Source: Alteromonas australica (GTDB taxonomy: Bacteria > Pseudomonadota > Gammaproteobacteria > Enterobacterales > Alteromonadaceae). Taken from it: 64,000 nt of DNA. The position numbers were made by a program, and so were the translations under genes. The notes beneath the pieces were generated by a model that saw only the letters and a program-made list of their open reading frames with translations, made no database searches and was not told where the DNA came from. This document shows, piece by piece, positions 1-9,691 of the stretch (the first letter of the stretch is position 1; every line of letters begins with the position of its first letter). The DNA lies in NCBI RefSeq assembly GCF_000730385.1, contig NZ_CP008849.1, forward strand, positions 1,860,001 through 1,924,000. The letters run 5' to 3'.

Positions 1-294
1 GCCTAAGCGACCCAATTTACTGGGGTCAGACAAGGCGCTGGTGCCACAGACTAAGGAAACGAAAACCAACGGGACAACCAGCATTTTTAAGCTGTCGATG
101 AATATTTGGCCTAAGGTAGAAAATATACCTTCGACGAAAATGTCATACGTGGAAAGCGTCATACCGAATATCGAAAACTGAAAATCTCCGCTATCATCGA
201 ACAAGAGCTGGAGCAATAAACCAACAACAAAACCGGCAGCCATGCCGAAAAAGATCCTGGCGGTTAAACTATATTTATGTGCGGATTGAGACAT
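1..294 (-). CDS. Sodium:dicarboxylate (DAACS) symporter, N-terminal part
   Basis: This is the first 98 codons of a membrane symporter whose 3' part lies outside the window. The translation starts MSQSAHKYSLTARIFFGMAAG, runs into a hydrophobic segment (AGFVVGLLLQLLF), and contains DSLKMLVVPLVFVSLVCG, which matches the second membrane segment of the GltP/GltT/DctA family. That family takes up glutamate, aspartate or C4-dicarboxylates with Na+ or H+. The substrate cannot be told from this fragment. The ATG at 292-294 fits the usual family start about 10 residues before the first helix. It is divergent from the lipoprotein gene that follows. Confidence 0.85.
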   Translation of the reverse strand, partial: MSQSAHKYSLTARIFFGMAAGFVVGLLLQLLFDDSGDFQFSIFGMTLSTYDIFVEGIFSTLGQIFIDSLKMLVVPLVFVSLVCGTSALSDPSKLGRLG

Positions 295-408
295 TTAGAT
301 TCCCTGAGCATTTTTATATTTTTAGTCACAGTTAGTGTGCCAGATTCTTTTGATTTTTAAACATAAAAAACGACGCAATTGTCATTTATAGAGGTTCAGG
401 AACGAATT

Positions 409-2631
409 ATGCCACTAAATACGCGATCATTGACTCAGGCACTCTTTATTATTAGTACAATTTTCACTCTGTTTGCTTGTGGCGGAGGAGGCTCTGTGTC
501 ACGGGACGACAGCACCGATTCGGGAAGTTCTGACGGGTCGTCGGCCACCATAGTGGTAACCTTGAGTCTTGAAAACGACGCAGGGGTAAGTGACAAATCT
601 CTCACCATTAATAACCCCCTTACTTTAGTTGCAGAGGTGAAAGACACCAACGGCAATCCTCAGTCAGATAGATTACTTACCTTCGCGATAAGCGAACCTA
701 CGTTAGCCAATTTTAGTAATGATATTGCGACTGCGCGCACTAACGAAGACGGTATTGCCAGCATAGGCTTAACGGTAGGTACTGCCTCTGGTGATGGTGA
801 AATTACCGCAAGCTTATCGTCTGGAGAAAGCGGAACCACAACCTTTTCTTCTGAAGGTAGTGGGGGGGCCAATATACAACCTGCGTCTTTGTTATTGTAT
901 GCCAGTGCGGTGCAGTTAGCGTCCAGTGGCAATGATGAAATAGAACTTATTGCGTTGGTAAAAAATGAGCAAAGCGTGCTAGTAGAGGGCGTGGAAGTGA
1001 GCTTCTCAGCCCCTAGTGATGCAGGTGTCGAGCTCCAACTGACGCAGTCGGTTACAGCGGCAGACGGCACCGCTCGCGCTATTATTACCTCTCAAAACGA
1101 TGCTTCTAACAGAGACGTTAGAATTACTGCACAAACTGGCACCTTGGTGGAGTACGTAGATATTGAGGTATCAGGCACAGAAGTGACCATTAACGGAGCC
1201 ACTTCGGTTATCTTAAATGACACTGTGGAATATACGTTAAGAGTGCAAGACTCGGATGGAGAAGCCTTGCCTAATCAAACGATTACCCTAACGCCCGGTA
1301 CAGGAACACTGTCTACCACTTCAGTGGTGTCAGGTGCCGATGGCCAGGCGAGTGTTTTCTATACGGCCACCACCTCAGGAGAAGACAGTTTTAGCGCCGC
1401 TGCGTTATCGGCTCTGTTTGTACAAAAGATTCAAGTTCAACAAGACGAATTTGAATTTGTGCAGGCGCCGACCGAGGAAGTCGCACTATCAACCAGTGCC
1501 ACTATTGTGGGGCGTTGGCAGCGCGATAATAGCGCTTTGGAGGGAAGAGAGGTAAGAATAACGGCCTCTAGGGGCACGGTCACCACAGCGCAACCTCTTG
1601 TGACAGACAACAATGGTGAGTTTTCCTTTGATATTGTGTCGGACAATGCGGGTTTTTCCACGATTACGGCGTCAGGGTTAGGTACAGATGGAAGCGAAGA
1701 GGTGGTCGCTACGCTAGAGGTAGAGTTTATCGCTACAACCCCCTATTACATACAAGTAGATGCCTCCACAGAAATTTTAGGGCCCGACGGTCAAACCAGC
1801 TCTATTACCGCCATTATTAGAGATGAAAACGATAACTTAGTGAAAGGGGCATTGGTGTCGTTTAATGTAGATGACCCTTCCACGGGGACAATATCTCCGT
1901 CTCAGGCTACCACTGACAGTAATGGTATTGCTACTACGGTTTACACCTCAGGTGCCGTGTCGAGTCATGAATCTGTAGTGATTACAGCACAAGCGGTAGA
2001 AGCGCCTGAAGTTCAAGATGAAGTGTTGCTAACAGTAGGCAACCGCGCTTTTGACATTTCTCTTGGTACAGGCAACACCATTTTGGTGTCAGATGACACC
2101 AGTTACACAAAAGAGTTTGCAGTGTTTGTTTCAGATAGTGCAGGACAGCCAGTAAGCGACGTGGAGTTAACCGCGTCAATCAGCCCAGTAAAATGGGTAG
2201 ATGGTGGTGGCTATTACAAAGGCTCTTGGTATTGGACTGGCACTGTGTGGGCAATTGATACACCGGTTTATTTTTGTGAAAACGAAGATCAAAACGACAA
2301 CGGCATATTAGATATTGCGCCAGAGCCAAGTACCTATGATGAAGATACCAATGACGATGGCATGCTAACACCAGGTATTATCGGTACTGTGAATTTTGCT
2401 TCTGATGCCATCACCGATGAAAATGGTCAGGCAACCTTAGCATACCGCTATCCACAAAATTACGGTGGTTGGGTTGAGATGGTCGTGACGGTTTACGGTA
2501 AATCTTCCGGCAGTGAAGCGATAGCCAGCATGCGTTTTGGCTTGGAAGCTGCGGCAGACGATCTGTCTTCAGAAGAGTCGATGCCGCCGCCTAATCCTTT
2601 TGGTTCTGATGCCTGTCCTATTGCCAATTAA
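409..2631 (+). CDS. Ig-like (Big_1/invasin-type) repeat lipoprotein
   Basis: The protein has 740 residues. A signal peptide ends in the lipobox LFAC (Cys24) followed by four glycines, which predicts an outer-membrane lipoprotein because there is no Asp at +2. From about residue 45 on there are several roughly 90-100 residue beta repeats of the bacterial Ig-like type, with recurrent motifs such as DSNGIATT, DENGQATL and ADGQASV, as in intimin/invasin-type Big_1 domains. Near the C terminus (about residues 624-645) an Asp-rich stretch (DQNDNGILD, then DTNDDG) resembles calcium-binding loops. Cys623 and Cys736 are the only two Cys I see after the lipid Cys and could pair. An upstream TTG at 379 is in frame, but the ATG at 409 has an AGGA seven bases ahead and starts the signal peptide correctly. 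The probable role is surface adhesion or structure; the ligand is unknown. Confidence 0.8.
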   Translation: MPLNTRSLTQALFIISTIFTLFACGGGGSVSRDDSTDSGSSDGSSATIVVTLSLENDAGVSDKSLTINNPLTLVAEVKDTNGNPQSDRLLTFAISEPTLANFSNDIATARTNEDGIASIGLTVGTASGDGEITASLSSGESGTTTFSSEGSGGANIQPASLLLYASAVQLASSGNDEIELIALVKNEQSVLVEGVEVSFSAPSDAGVELQLTQSVTAADGTARAIITSQNDASNRDVRITAQTGTLVEYVDIEVSGTEVTINGATSVILNDTVEYTLRVQDSDGEALPNQTITLTPGTGTLSTTSVVSGADGQASVFYTATTSGEDSFSAAALSALFVQKIQVQQDEFEFVQAPTEEVALSTSATIVGRWQRDNSALEGREVRITASRGTVTTAQPLVTDNNGEFSFDIVSDNAGFSTITASGLGTDGSEEVVATLEVEFIATTPYYIQVDASTEILGPDGQTSSITAIIRDENDNLVKGALVSFNVDDPSTGTISPSQATTDSNGIATTVYTSGAVSSHESVVITAQAVEAPEVQDEVLLTVGNRAFDISLGTGNTILVSDDTSYTKEFAVFVSDSAGQPVSDVELTASISPVKWVDGGGYYKGSWYWTGTVWAIDTPVYFCENEDQNDNGILDIAPEPSTYDEDTNDDGMLTPGIIGTVNFASDAITDENGQATLAYRYPQNYGGWVEMVVTVYGKSSGSEAIASMRFGLEAAADDLSSEESMPPPNPFGSDACPIAN

Positions 2632-2681
2632 CCCACAGTCATCTTAGGCTCGCAGCGCACTACGGCGAGCCTAAACCATCT

Positions 2682-4022
2682 TTAAACTTGCTGGAACGGA
2701 TAAACTGAGCCAATTTTCAGGATTTGCGTGAGTTCATCGAGGGCAGTACGAGATTCTATTAATAGTTGCGGATCCCGTAGGTCATCTTCGCGCAATTCAT
2801 CACGGTAATGCTTTTCTATCCACGCGTTTAAACGGGTAAACTGCGTATCGTTAATCAAGGTAGCCTGATTTACTGCATCTAGCTCTTGGTCGTTCATGGC
2901 CACCCGTAAACGTAAGCATGCTGGGCCGCCGCCATTACGCATGCTTTGTTTAACATCAAAATAATTGACAGATTTAATCGGTGTACCTAGGGTGACAAGC
3001 TTGTCTAGATAACGGCTAACGGCTTCATTTTCCTGACACTCAGTAGGCGCAATTATGGTCATTTCGCCGTTGGGTAAGGTAATGATTTGCGTGTTAAATA
3101 AGTACGTTCTAATGGCATCTTGTACAGATACTTCATCGGTAGGTACTTCAATAAAGTGCAGGGGCTTTTCACCAAATTTAGTTTGAATTTCCGCAAGGCC
3201 AGCGTCCTTTTTATAAAACGCTTGCTCGTGGAAAAACAACACATTTTGGTTACCTACGGCAATCACGTCGTTGTGGAATACGCCTTGGTCAATAACGTCA
3301 GGGTTTTGTTGCATGTACACCACCGAGTCGTCGTCGAGGCCATGCAAACGCGCAACCGCTTGGCACGCTTCTAGCGTTTGGCGTGCAGGGAATTTGGTGG
3401 GTGCTGGTTTGCTTGGGTCAAATGCATGACGACCGTAGACAAAAAGCTCAACGCCAGACTCACCATACTGGCTGCAAAGCCGAGTATGATTGGCAGCACC
3501 CTCGTCACCAAAATGTTCGTTATCAGGAAGGTGTTGATGATGGGCGAAGTATTTGTCGTTGGCAAAGGTGCCTTTTAGGATATTGCCGGTGACCTGAGGC
3601 TCCAGAGAGCGGTGGAACTTGTTGGTGAGGTTTGCTGGGGTAAAGTGTACCCGTCCGTCCGCAGTATCGGCGCTAGGAGACACAGTGGCGGCATTTGCCG
3701 TCCACATGCTACTGGCAGAGCAACATGCTAAGAAAATCTCGCGAGATTGCTTTGCAGCGCTTTCTAGAACACGAGCATCTGAGCCGCTAAAGCCTAAACG
3801 ACGCAGGGCTGCAATATCGGGGCGCTCCTGTGGGGCGAGTACACCCTGTGCCATGCCCATGTCAGAGAGGGCTTTGGCTTTTGCCAACCCTTGTTTGGCT
3901 GCTTGTTTAGGGCTACTGATTGCGTTAGCGTTATTAAGAGAAGCAACATTTCCGAAAGACAAACCGGCATAGTTATGGGTTGGGCCAACAAGGCCATCAA
4001 AGTTAACTTCAAACTGCTTCAT
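2682..4022 (-). CDS. astB: N-succinylarginine dihydrolase
   Basis: The protein has 446 residues, the normal AstB length, and starts [21 protein letters not shown], a family signature. AstB is the second enzyme of the arginine succinyltransferase pathway. It hydrolyses N2-succinylarginine to N2-succinylornithine, CO2 and ammonia in the cytoplasm. The segment [14 protein letters not shown] near residue 360 carries the nucleophilic Cys of the amidinotransferase-like fold. In E. coli and Pseudomonas astB sits inside an ast operon. Here neither neighbour is an ast gene: an Ig-repeat lipoprotein lies downstream and topA lies upstream on the other strand. The other pathway genes must be elsewhere if the pathway is complete. 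Confidence 0.95.
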   Translation of the reverse strand: MKQFEVNFDGLVGPTHNYAGLSFGNVASLNNANAISSPKQAAKQGLAKAKALSDMGMAQGVLAPQERPDIAALRRLGFSGSDARVLESAAKQSREIFLACCSASSMWTANAATVSPSADTADGRVHFTPANLTNKFHRSLEPQVTGNILKGTFANDKYFAHHQHLPDNEHFGDEGAANHTRLCSQYGESGVELFVYGRHAFDPSKPAPTKFPARQTLEACQAVARLHGLDDDSVVYMQQNPDVIDQGVFHNDVIAVGNQNVLFFHEQAFYKKDAGLAEIQTKFGEKPLHFIEVPTDEVSVQDAIRTYLFNTQIITLPNGEMTIIAPTECQENEAVSRYLDKLVTLGTPIKSVNYFDVKQSMRNGGGPACLRLRVAMNDQELDAVNQATLINDTQFTRLNAWIEKHYRDELREDDLRDPQLLIESRTALDELTQILKIGSVYPFQQV

Positions 4023-4386
4023 ACTTTCCCTCTATTTGGTGTTTAGGCATTTGCACACTAGGCTATATAGTCGCCGGTATTCAAATACAGCAAATAGGCA
4101 CGCCAAGGTATGCGCGTTTAGAAGAAGAATGCGCCTTGGGTATGCCGAATGGCTGGCATTATACGGTTTTTAAGGGCATTGCCAATCGTGCTGCTTACTA
4201 TTTAAACAGTTTTTGTGTGAGTTTAAAGCAGTGGAAAGAATAAGTATGAAGAAGATCTTGTTTTCCATTCACTTTGTAGATATATGTTAAAAAAGAGCGG
4301 GTATCTCATCAAGCAGGCAAAGGTACTCCAATTTTCGGAATTTGACGTAAATAGTCATTAAAAATCAATAGGTTTAGTTCAATTAT
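4023..4386. other. Intergenic region astB-topA
   Basis: This 364-base divergent intergenic stretch should hold the astB and topA promoters. I could not assign a convincing -35/-10 pair. On the + strand a frame stays open to the TAA at 4241-4243. It reads protein-like (GMPNGWHYTVFKGIANRAAY) but has no ATG, GTG or TTG upstream of codon 4136. It may be a small protein starting at ATG 4142 (33 residues), a gene remnant, or chance. Confidence 0.4.
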
Positions 4387-7047
4387 ATGGCAAAATCACT
4401 GGTCATAGTCGAGTCACCAGCCAAAGCAAAAACGATAAATAAATATCTCGGTAAAGATTTTATCGTAAAAAGTTCGGTTGGCCACGTGCGAGATCTTCCA
4501 ACGAAGGCATTAGGCAAAGTTGAGCCTAAAAAACCGGCAAAAGAACTCAAAACTTTAAGCGATGAAGAGCGACTAGAATATCTTCGTCGTCACGAATATT
4601 TGAAACTTGTCGATCGCATGGGTGTTGACCCAGAAAAAGATTGGCAAGCGCACTATCAAGTGTTGCAAGGCAAAGAAAAAGTGGTTAACGAACTCAAGAA
4701 GTTAGCCAAAGACGCTGATACTATTTATCTCGCAACGGATTTGGACCGTGAAGGGGAGGCCATCGCGTGGCACTTGCAAGAGTTGCTAGGAAGCAAAGGT
4801 AAAACTTACCAGCGCGTCGTGTTCAACGAAATTACTAAAAACGCGATTCAAGATGCGTTTTCTGATCCGGGCGAACTTAATATTTCCCGGGTGAATGCAC
4901 AGCAAGCACGTCGATTCCTCGACCGTGTTGTTGGTTTTATGGTGTCGCCACTGTTATGGAAAAAAATTGCTCGTGGCCTGTCCGCAGGACGAGTTCAATC
5001 GGTAGCTGTACGCTTAGTTGTTGAGCGTGAACGTGAAATTAAAGCCTTTGTGCCCGAAGAGTTTTGGGATGTGCACGCCGACTTAACCAGCCAACAACAA
5101 GCCGCATTGCGCATGTTGGTGGCAAAACATCAGGGCAATGCGTTTAAGCCCAAAAATAAAGCCGAAACAGACAAAGCGTTGGCCGAGTTAGATGGCGCAA
5201 ATTACCAAGTTGAAAGCCGTGAGTCGAAACCGACACAAAGCCGACCTTCTGCGCCCTTTATAACTTCTACATTACAGCAAGCGGCAAGCACACGCTTAGG
5301 GTTTGGCGTGAAGAAAACCATGATGATGGCCCAGCGTTTATATGAAGCGGGTTACATCACCTATATGCGTACCGACTCAACCAATTTGAGCCAAGAAGCC
5401 CTTGATAGTGCACGGGCGTATATTTCCGATAATTTTGGTAACAAGTATTTACCTGACTCGCCTATTCGCTATGGCAGTAAAGAAGGTGCGCAAGAAGCGC
5501 ACGAAGCTATCCGTCCTTCTAACGTTAGCATAGGAGCTGCCAGCCTAGGCGATATGGAGCGTGATGCTCAGCGTCTTTACGAATTAATTTGGCGTCAATT
5601 TGTGGCCTGCCAAATGACCCCAGCGAAATACGATGCGACCACCATTCGAGTGTCTGCTGGCGACTATGAACTAACAGCGAAGGGCCGCGTACTTAAGTTT
5701 GATGGTTGGACCCGTGTTCAGCCTCAATTGCGTAAGAAAGGCGACGAAGAGCTCATGTTGCCAGACGTTCAAAAAGGTGACGTACTCGAATTAAAAGCGT
5801 TAGATCCTAAGCAGCACTTTACCAAGCCTGTTGCGCGTTTTAATGAAGCATCACTGGTTAAAGAGCTCGAAAAACGTGGTATTGGTCGCCCATCTACCTA
5901 TGCGAGTATTATTTCAACCATTCAAGATCGCGGCTATGTGCGTTTAGAAAACAAACGTTTTTATGCCGAGAAAATGGGTGAAATTGTTAATGATCGTCTC
6001 ATGGAAAACTTTGACGATTTAATGAGTTACGACTTTACCGCAAACATGGAACAGCAATTAGATGATATTGCTGAGGGTAATAAAAACTGGAAAGACGTGC
6101 TCAACGACTTCTACAGTGGTTTTTACGGCAAGTTACTGAACGCTGAGAAGGACCCTGAAGAAGGCGGTATGCGTCTTAATCAAGCGGTTCCTGCGGGCAT
6201 TGAATGTGATAAATGTGGCCGCGAAATGAACGTACGTACCGCCTCTACCGGGGTTTTCCTTGGATGCTCTGGTTACAACTTACCGCCGAAAGAGCGCTGT
6301 ACAAACACCATGAACCTTACCGCTGGTGATGAAGTGGTGAAGGTTGATGACGAAGAAGAACTTGAGACAGAAGCGCTACGCTCGAAAAAGCGTTGTCCAA
6401 AATGTGGCACCGCCATGGACAGCTACCTCGTTGATGAATCTCGTAAACTTCACGTGTGCGGTAATACCCCGACCTGTGATGGCACCTTGGTAGAGAGTGG
6501 CACCTTCAAGATTAAAGGCTATGACGGCCCTATTATCGAGTGCGATAAATGTGGTAGCGACATGGAGCTTAAAAACGGCCGGTTTGGCAAGTATTTTGGC
6601 TGTACCAATGAAGAGTGTAAAAATACTCGCAAGCTGTTGCGAAATGGTGAAGCTGCGCCACCGAAGGAAGATCCAGTGGATTTACCTGAGCTTCCTTGCG
6701 AGAAATCAGATGCCCACTTTATGTTACGGGACGGGGCGTCAGGTATCTTTTTAGCGGCGCATAACTTCCCTAAGTCGCGAGAGACACGTGCGCCGAAAGT
6801 GGAAGAGTTGGCGCGCTTTAGGGATAGAATTTCGCCGAAATTCTATTATCTTGCAGATGCGCCACAAAAGGATCCTGAAGGTAATCCGGCCATTGTTCGT
6901 TACAGCCGTAAGACTAAACAGCAGTATGTGATGTCGGAAAATGAAGCTGGAAAGGCTACAGGCTGGTCGGCGTGGTATGACGACGGCAAATGGCAAGAGC
7001 AGGCTGCGAAAAAGCCAGCTGCTAAAGCGAAAGCAAAGAAAAAATAG
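4387..7047 (+). CDS. topA: DNA topoisomerase I
   Basis: This is an 886-residue type IA topoisomerase that relaxes negative supercoils. The Toprim domain is at the N terminus ([14 protein letters not shown], then [14 protein letters not shown] near 117-130). The catalytic Tyr is Tyr326 in YITYMRTDS. The C-terminal region carries three Cys4-type zinc-ribbon repeats, starting with [16 protein letters not shown] and CDKCGSDM. It ends in an Ala/Lys-rich tail ([12 protein letters not shown]), as in other gammaproteobacterial TopA proteins. Length and domain order are normal. It is apparently monocistronic, followed by a terminator hairpin. Confidence 0.98.
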   Translation: MAKSLVIVESPAKAKTINKYLGKDFIVKSSVGHVRDLPTKALGKVEPKKPAKELKTLSDEERLEYLRRHEYLKLVDRMGVDPEKDWQAHYQVLQGKEKVVNELKKLAKDADTIYLATDLDREGEAIAWHLQELLGSKGKTYQRVVFNEITKNAIQDAFSDPGELNISRVNAQQARRFLDRVVGFMVSPLLWKKIARGLSAGRVQSVAVRLVVEREREIKAFVPEEFWDVHADLTSQQQAALRMLVAKHQGNAFKPKNKAETDKALAELDGANYQVESRESKPTQSRPSAPFITSTLQQAASTRLGFGVKKTMMMAQRLYEAGYITYMRTDSTNLSQEALDSARAYISDNFGNKYLPDSPIRYGSKEGAQEAHEAIRPSNVSIGAASLGDMERDAQRLYELIWRQFVACQMTPAKYDATTIRVSAGDYELTAKGRVLKFDGWTRVQPQLRKKGDEELMLPDVQKGDVLELKALDPKQHFTKPVARFNEASLVKELEKRGIGRPSTYASIISTIQDRGYVRLENKRFYAEKMGEIVNDRLMENFDDLMSYDFTANMEQQLDDIAEGNKNWKDVLNDFYSGFYGKLLNAEKDPEEGGMRLNQAVPAGIECDKCGREMNVRTASTGVFLGCSGYNLPPKERCTNTMNLTAGDEVVKVDDEEELETEALRSKKRCPKCGTAMDSYLVDESRKLHVCGNTPTCDGTLVESGTFKIKGYDGPIIECDKCGSDMELKNGRFGKYFGCTNEECKNTRKLLRNGEAAPPKEDPVDLPELPCEKSDAHFMLRDGASGIFLAAHNFPKSRETRAPKVEELARFRDRISPKFYYLADAPQKDPEGNPAIVRYSRKTKQQYVMSENEAGKATGWSAWYDDGKWQEQAAKKPAAKAKAKKK

Positions 7048-7073
7048 TGCTTAATGCGCGCAACGTTTAGGTC

Positions 7074-7103
7074 AAATAAGCCCGCATTTTGTCGGGCTTA
7101 TTT
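7074..7103 (+). terminator. Intrinsic terminator after topA
   Basis: A perfect 11-base stem, AAATAAGCCCG (7074-7084) with CGGGCTTATTT (7093-7103), encloses an 8-base loop. The A/T flanks would let it work in both directions. Confidence 0.8.
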
Positions 7104-7194
7104 ATGTGATGTACATTACTCGATTACACGCTAAATTGGCTCAAACTAAGCCTGTTTGCGATTGAATATATCGACAAGAGATAGAGAAGAAATC

Positions 7195-7746
7195 ATGGCT
7201 TCACTACAAGATCAGTTATTAAAAGCGGGGCTAGCGGATAAAGCCTCCGCCAAACAAGCTCGAGCAGATAAACGAAAAAAGCAAAAGCAGCAAAACAAGC
7301 AGAAACAACCGACAGTTGATGAAACAGCACTGGCGGCGCAAAAAGCGGCAGAGGAAAAGAAAGCGCGAGATCGCGCCTTGAACCAACAGCAACAGCAAGA
7401 ACGAGAGAAACGTTCAATTGCCGCGCAAGTTAAACAGCTTATCACCACAAATAAACAAGAACGTAAAGGGGATATTGTCCTTAATTTCACCCATGAAAAT
7501 GTGGTCAAGCGTATGTATGTCAGTAATGACATTCACAAGCAAGTCACTAAAGGTCGCTTAACCGTGGTGCTCCTTGATGACGCTTACGAGCTAGTACCCA
7601 CCCCGGTAGCTGATAAAATCGCCCAGCGTGATGAGAGCTATATCGTCTATCGTGCCGACTTAGATACCCGTGGTAATGATGGCAAAGACGAGCAAGAAGA
7701 AGATTGGTACGCTGAGTATGAAATTCCTGATGATTTAACGTGGTAA
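7195..7746 (+). CDS. DUF2058 (YaiL-like) protein
   Basis: This 183-residue protein resembles E. coli YaiL from end to end. It starts MASLQDQLLKAGLADKASAK, has a Lys/Gln-rich helical middle (residues 20-85), and ends in a conserved block with VADKIAQRD and IPDDLTW. The family is annotated as nucleoprotein or polynucleotide-associated, with no established biochemical role. The charged coiled region would suit RNA or DNA binding, but that is inference. The ATG at 7195 is chosen over the frame's earlier start at 7156 because it follows GAGAAGAA at good distance and matches the family N terminus. It stands alone between two terminators. Confidence 0.9.
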   Translation: MASLQDQLLKAGLADKASAKQARADKRKKQKQQNKQKQPTVDETALAAQKAAEEKKARDRALNQQQQQEREKRSIAAQVKQLITTNKQERKGDIVLNFTHENVVKRMYVSNDIHKQVTKGRLTVVLLDDAYELVPTPVADKIAQRDESYIVYRADLDTRGNDGKDEQEEDWYAEYEIPDDLTW

Positions 7747-7760
7747 AGGATAGTAAGGGC

Positions 7761-7802
7761 GGCTGGGTATCGCAATATGTTAATGCCGATACCCGCCTTT
7801 TT
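7761..7802 (+). terminator. Intrinsic terminator after the DUF2058 gene
   Basis: GGC-t-GGGTATCG (7761-7772) pairs with CGATACCC-GCC (7787-7797), followed by five T. It lies between convergent genes. Confidence 0.8.
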
Positions 7803-7822
7803 GCTTACGGTGAAGTGGCTGC

Positions 7823-8836
7823 TTACGCCGCTGACTTTGCCGCAACGTAATGGTCTAACTGCGCCAAATAATGTGCTTTCCCTTCCTCAGACAACCAACT
7901 TGCTTTAAAGCTATTTTCTACCAATGTCACTAATTCTTGTTTGCTAAACCCGCCTTCTTCCTGCAGCGCGACTAAGTTTTCGTTCAAATAGGCACGAAAA
8001 TAAGAGGGATCATCAGAGTTAATGCAAGGGGTGAGGCCCAACGCTAGCATGTCTTTTATCTCTTTGGACGTCAGGGATTGAACCACAAACTTATTTGATA
8101 CTGGGCAAACGGTTAACCCCAGTTTCTTTGCTTTGGCAAGGTCGCATAATTCCGTAGAGGCCAGTATATTGACGCCGTGGTCTATTCGGTCAACCTTAAT
8201 CTCTTCAATGACTTGGCGTATATGTTCTAAAGTGTTGTCTTGATTGACGTCGCAATGCATGGTGAGTTTTAACCCCATGTCTCTGGCTTTGGCAAACACC
8301 GCACTGAATTTCTCTGGTGGATTGTTTTTCTCATCTGAATCTAACCCCACGCCCACAAGTTTATCTATGTAAGGCTCAGCCATCATTAAATGCTGCATGG
8401 CTGACTCTGCAGACATATCACGTAAAAAGCACAGAATTAGCTGGCATTCTACGTTAAGCTGCGTGGCTGCGTCAGTTCTGGCTCTGTCTATTCCACTTAT
8501 CACGGTGTGGAAACTTACGCCCCTTGAGGTATGTGCTTGCGGGTCGAAGAAAAGTTCGACATACACGATATTCTGCTGAGCGGCGCGAGTGAGATAAGCC
8601 ATGGTAAGCTGGTAAAAATCTTCTTCGCCTATTAATACGCTCATACCTGCGTAATAAATGTCTAAAAACGAAGGAAGGTCGTGAAAGTTGTAGGCCGCAA
8701 TCATTTCTTCTGGGGTTTTCGCGTTAAGGGTGACGCCATTTTTTTGTGCCAAAGCAAAGCTTAGTTCAGGTTCGAGTGTGCCTTCTATATGAACATGAAG
8801 TTCTGCTTTAGGCATGTTTTCAATAAATGTTTTCAT
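7823..8836 (-). CDS. Adenosine/adenine deaminase-family amidohydrolase
   Basis: This 337-residue protein belongs to the adenosine deaminase superfamily. It resembles the bacterial/fungal adenine deaminase branch most: PKAELHVHIEGTLEPEL at 9-25, the GLDSDE...PPEKF region near 164-177, RIDHGVNIL, TVCPVSN, and the SDDPSYF metal-binding motif. Metal ligands His14, His16, His194 and the Asp pair in SDDP are present. The canonical HAGE motif reads HCDV at 194-197, so the usual catalytic Glu is replaced by Val. The reaction (adenine, adenosine or another aminopurine) therefore cannot be fixed from sequence. The frame extends upstream to a GTG at 8887, but MKTFIENMPKAE (ATG at 8836) fits the family start; no strong ribosome site marks either. 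Confidence 0.8.
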   Translation of the reverse strand: MKTFIENMPKAELHVHIEGTLEPELSFALAQKNGVTLNAKTPEEMIAAYNFHDLPSFLDIYYAGMSVLIGEEDFYQLTMAYLTRAAQQNIVYVELFFDPQAHTSRGVSFHTVISGIDRARTDAATQLNVECQLILCFLRDMSAESAMQHLMMAEPYIDKLVGVGLDSDEKNNPPEKFSAVFAKARDMGLKLTMHCDVNQDNTLEHIRQVIEEIKVDRIDHGVNILASTELCDLAKAKKLGLTVCPVSNKFVVQSLTSKEIKDMLALGLTPCINSDDPSYFRAYLNENLVALQEEGGFSKQELVTLVENSFKASWLSEEGKAHYLAQLDHYVAAKSAA

Positions 8837-9190
8837 TTGCCTGTTCACCATTGGTTTTATTATTTGGAGTTGTTTTTGTTGAGCCACGACAGTTACGGCG
8901 GTGCTAACCCTTGCTAGTGGTCTCGCCTTTAACGTTTTGTCTTTGGCTTCACTTTCACTCTTAATTTATACAAGAACTGCGCCTAAGATAACTTGGGTTA
9001 AAAGCGTGAAAATCAGCGGACAATCCCGAACTCAGCGAGCATTTTGCGAAATTTTTGTCCCATGGCTGCATCATAATAGGGCAAGGGCAATGAACTAACC
9101 TGGTGGGCTATCAGGGGTTGGTTCTGATTGCAGTAGAATTGGGGTAAACTTAGCACCATCTTAAACGTCTATAAAACGCCCCAGATAATA
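8837..9190. other. Divergent intergenic region, deaminase-elaA
   Basis: These 354 bases separate two divergent genes. I see no RNA gene and no convincing open frame. It should contain both promoters; TTGCAG near 9129 is a possible but weak -35 for the acetyltransferase. Confidence 0.4.
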
Positions 9191-9646
9191 ATGATAAATT
9201 GGAAAAGCCTTGGATTTGACGCGTTAACGACGCATCAACTATTCGAATTACTAAAACTTCGTGTGGATGTCTTCGTGGTAGAGCAAAATTGCCCATATCC
9301 TGATCTAGATGAAAAGGACAGGCATTGCGACATGCGCCATCTCATGGGATTTGAGCAGGACAAACTGGTTGCTTACGCAAGGTTGTTACCCCCCGGTGTT
9401 AGCTACCCTTCGGCCAGCATAGGTAGGGTTGTCACACATCAAGACTATCGCGGAAACGGCAGGGGTAAGCTGCTCATTGAAACTGCCATCAAGTATTGTG
9501 AATCTTACTGGCCAAACAGCGAAATAGAAATTGGCGCACAAACCTATCTGTTGTCGTTTTATGAAAGTTTCGGCTTTGTGCCTACCTCAGACATGTATTT
9601 GGAAGATGGCATACCTCATGTGGATATGAAAAGAACGCCCCAGTAA
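9191..9646 (+). CDS. elaA: ElaA-like GNAT N-acetyltransferase
   Basis: This 151-residue protein resembles E. coli ElaA along its length. It starts INWKSLGFDALTTHQLFELLKLR and has the ElaA-typical VFVVEQNCPYPDLDEKD (about residues 28-43). The GNAT acetyl-CoA loop follows (VVTHQDYRGNGRGKLLIETA, about 77-96), then FYESFGFVP in the last strand. The family transfers acetyl groups to amines; the ElaA substrate is not established. An inverted repeat, CGCCCC-agtaa-GGGGCG at 9636-9652, overlaps the stop codon and may end transcription toward the convergent gene, although it lacks a T run. Confidence 0.85.
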   Translation: MINWKSLGFDALTTHQLFELLKLRVDVFVVEQNCPYPDLDEKDRHCDMRHLMGFEQDKLVAYARLLPPGVSYPSASIGRVVTHQDYRGNGRGKLLIETAIKYCESYWPNSEIEIGAQTYLLSFYESFGFVPTSDMYLEDGIPHVDMKRTPQ

Positions 9647-9691
9647 GGGGCGGTGCTTGTGTTTAACGGGGAGGACTGATTTCGCTAGCTG

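Noticed and set aside
8901-9098. 65-codon + strand frame between the deaminase and elaA
   Set aside because: No ribosome site and no recognisable features; it lies in a divergent promoter region.
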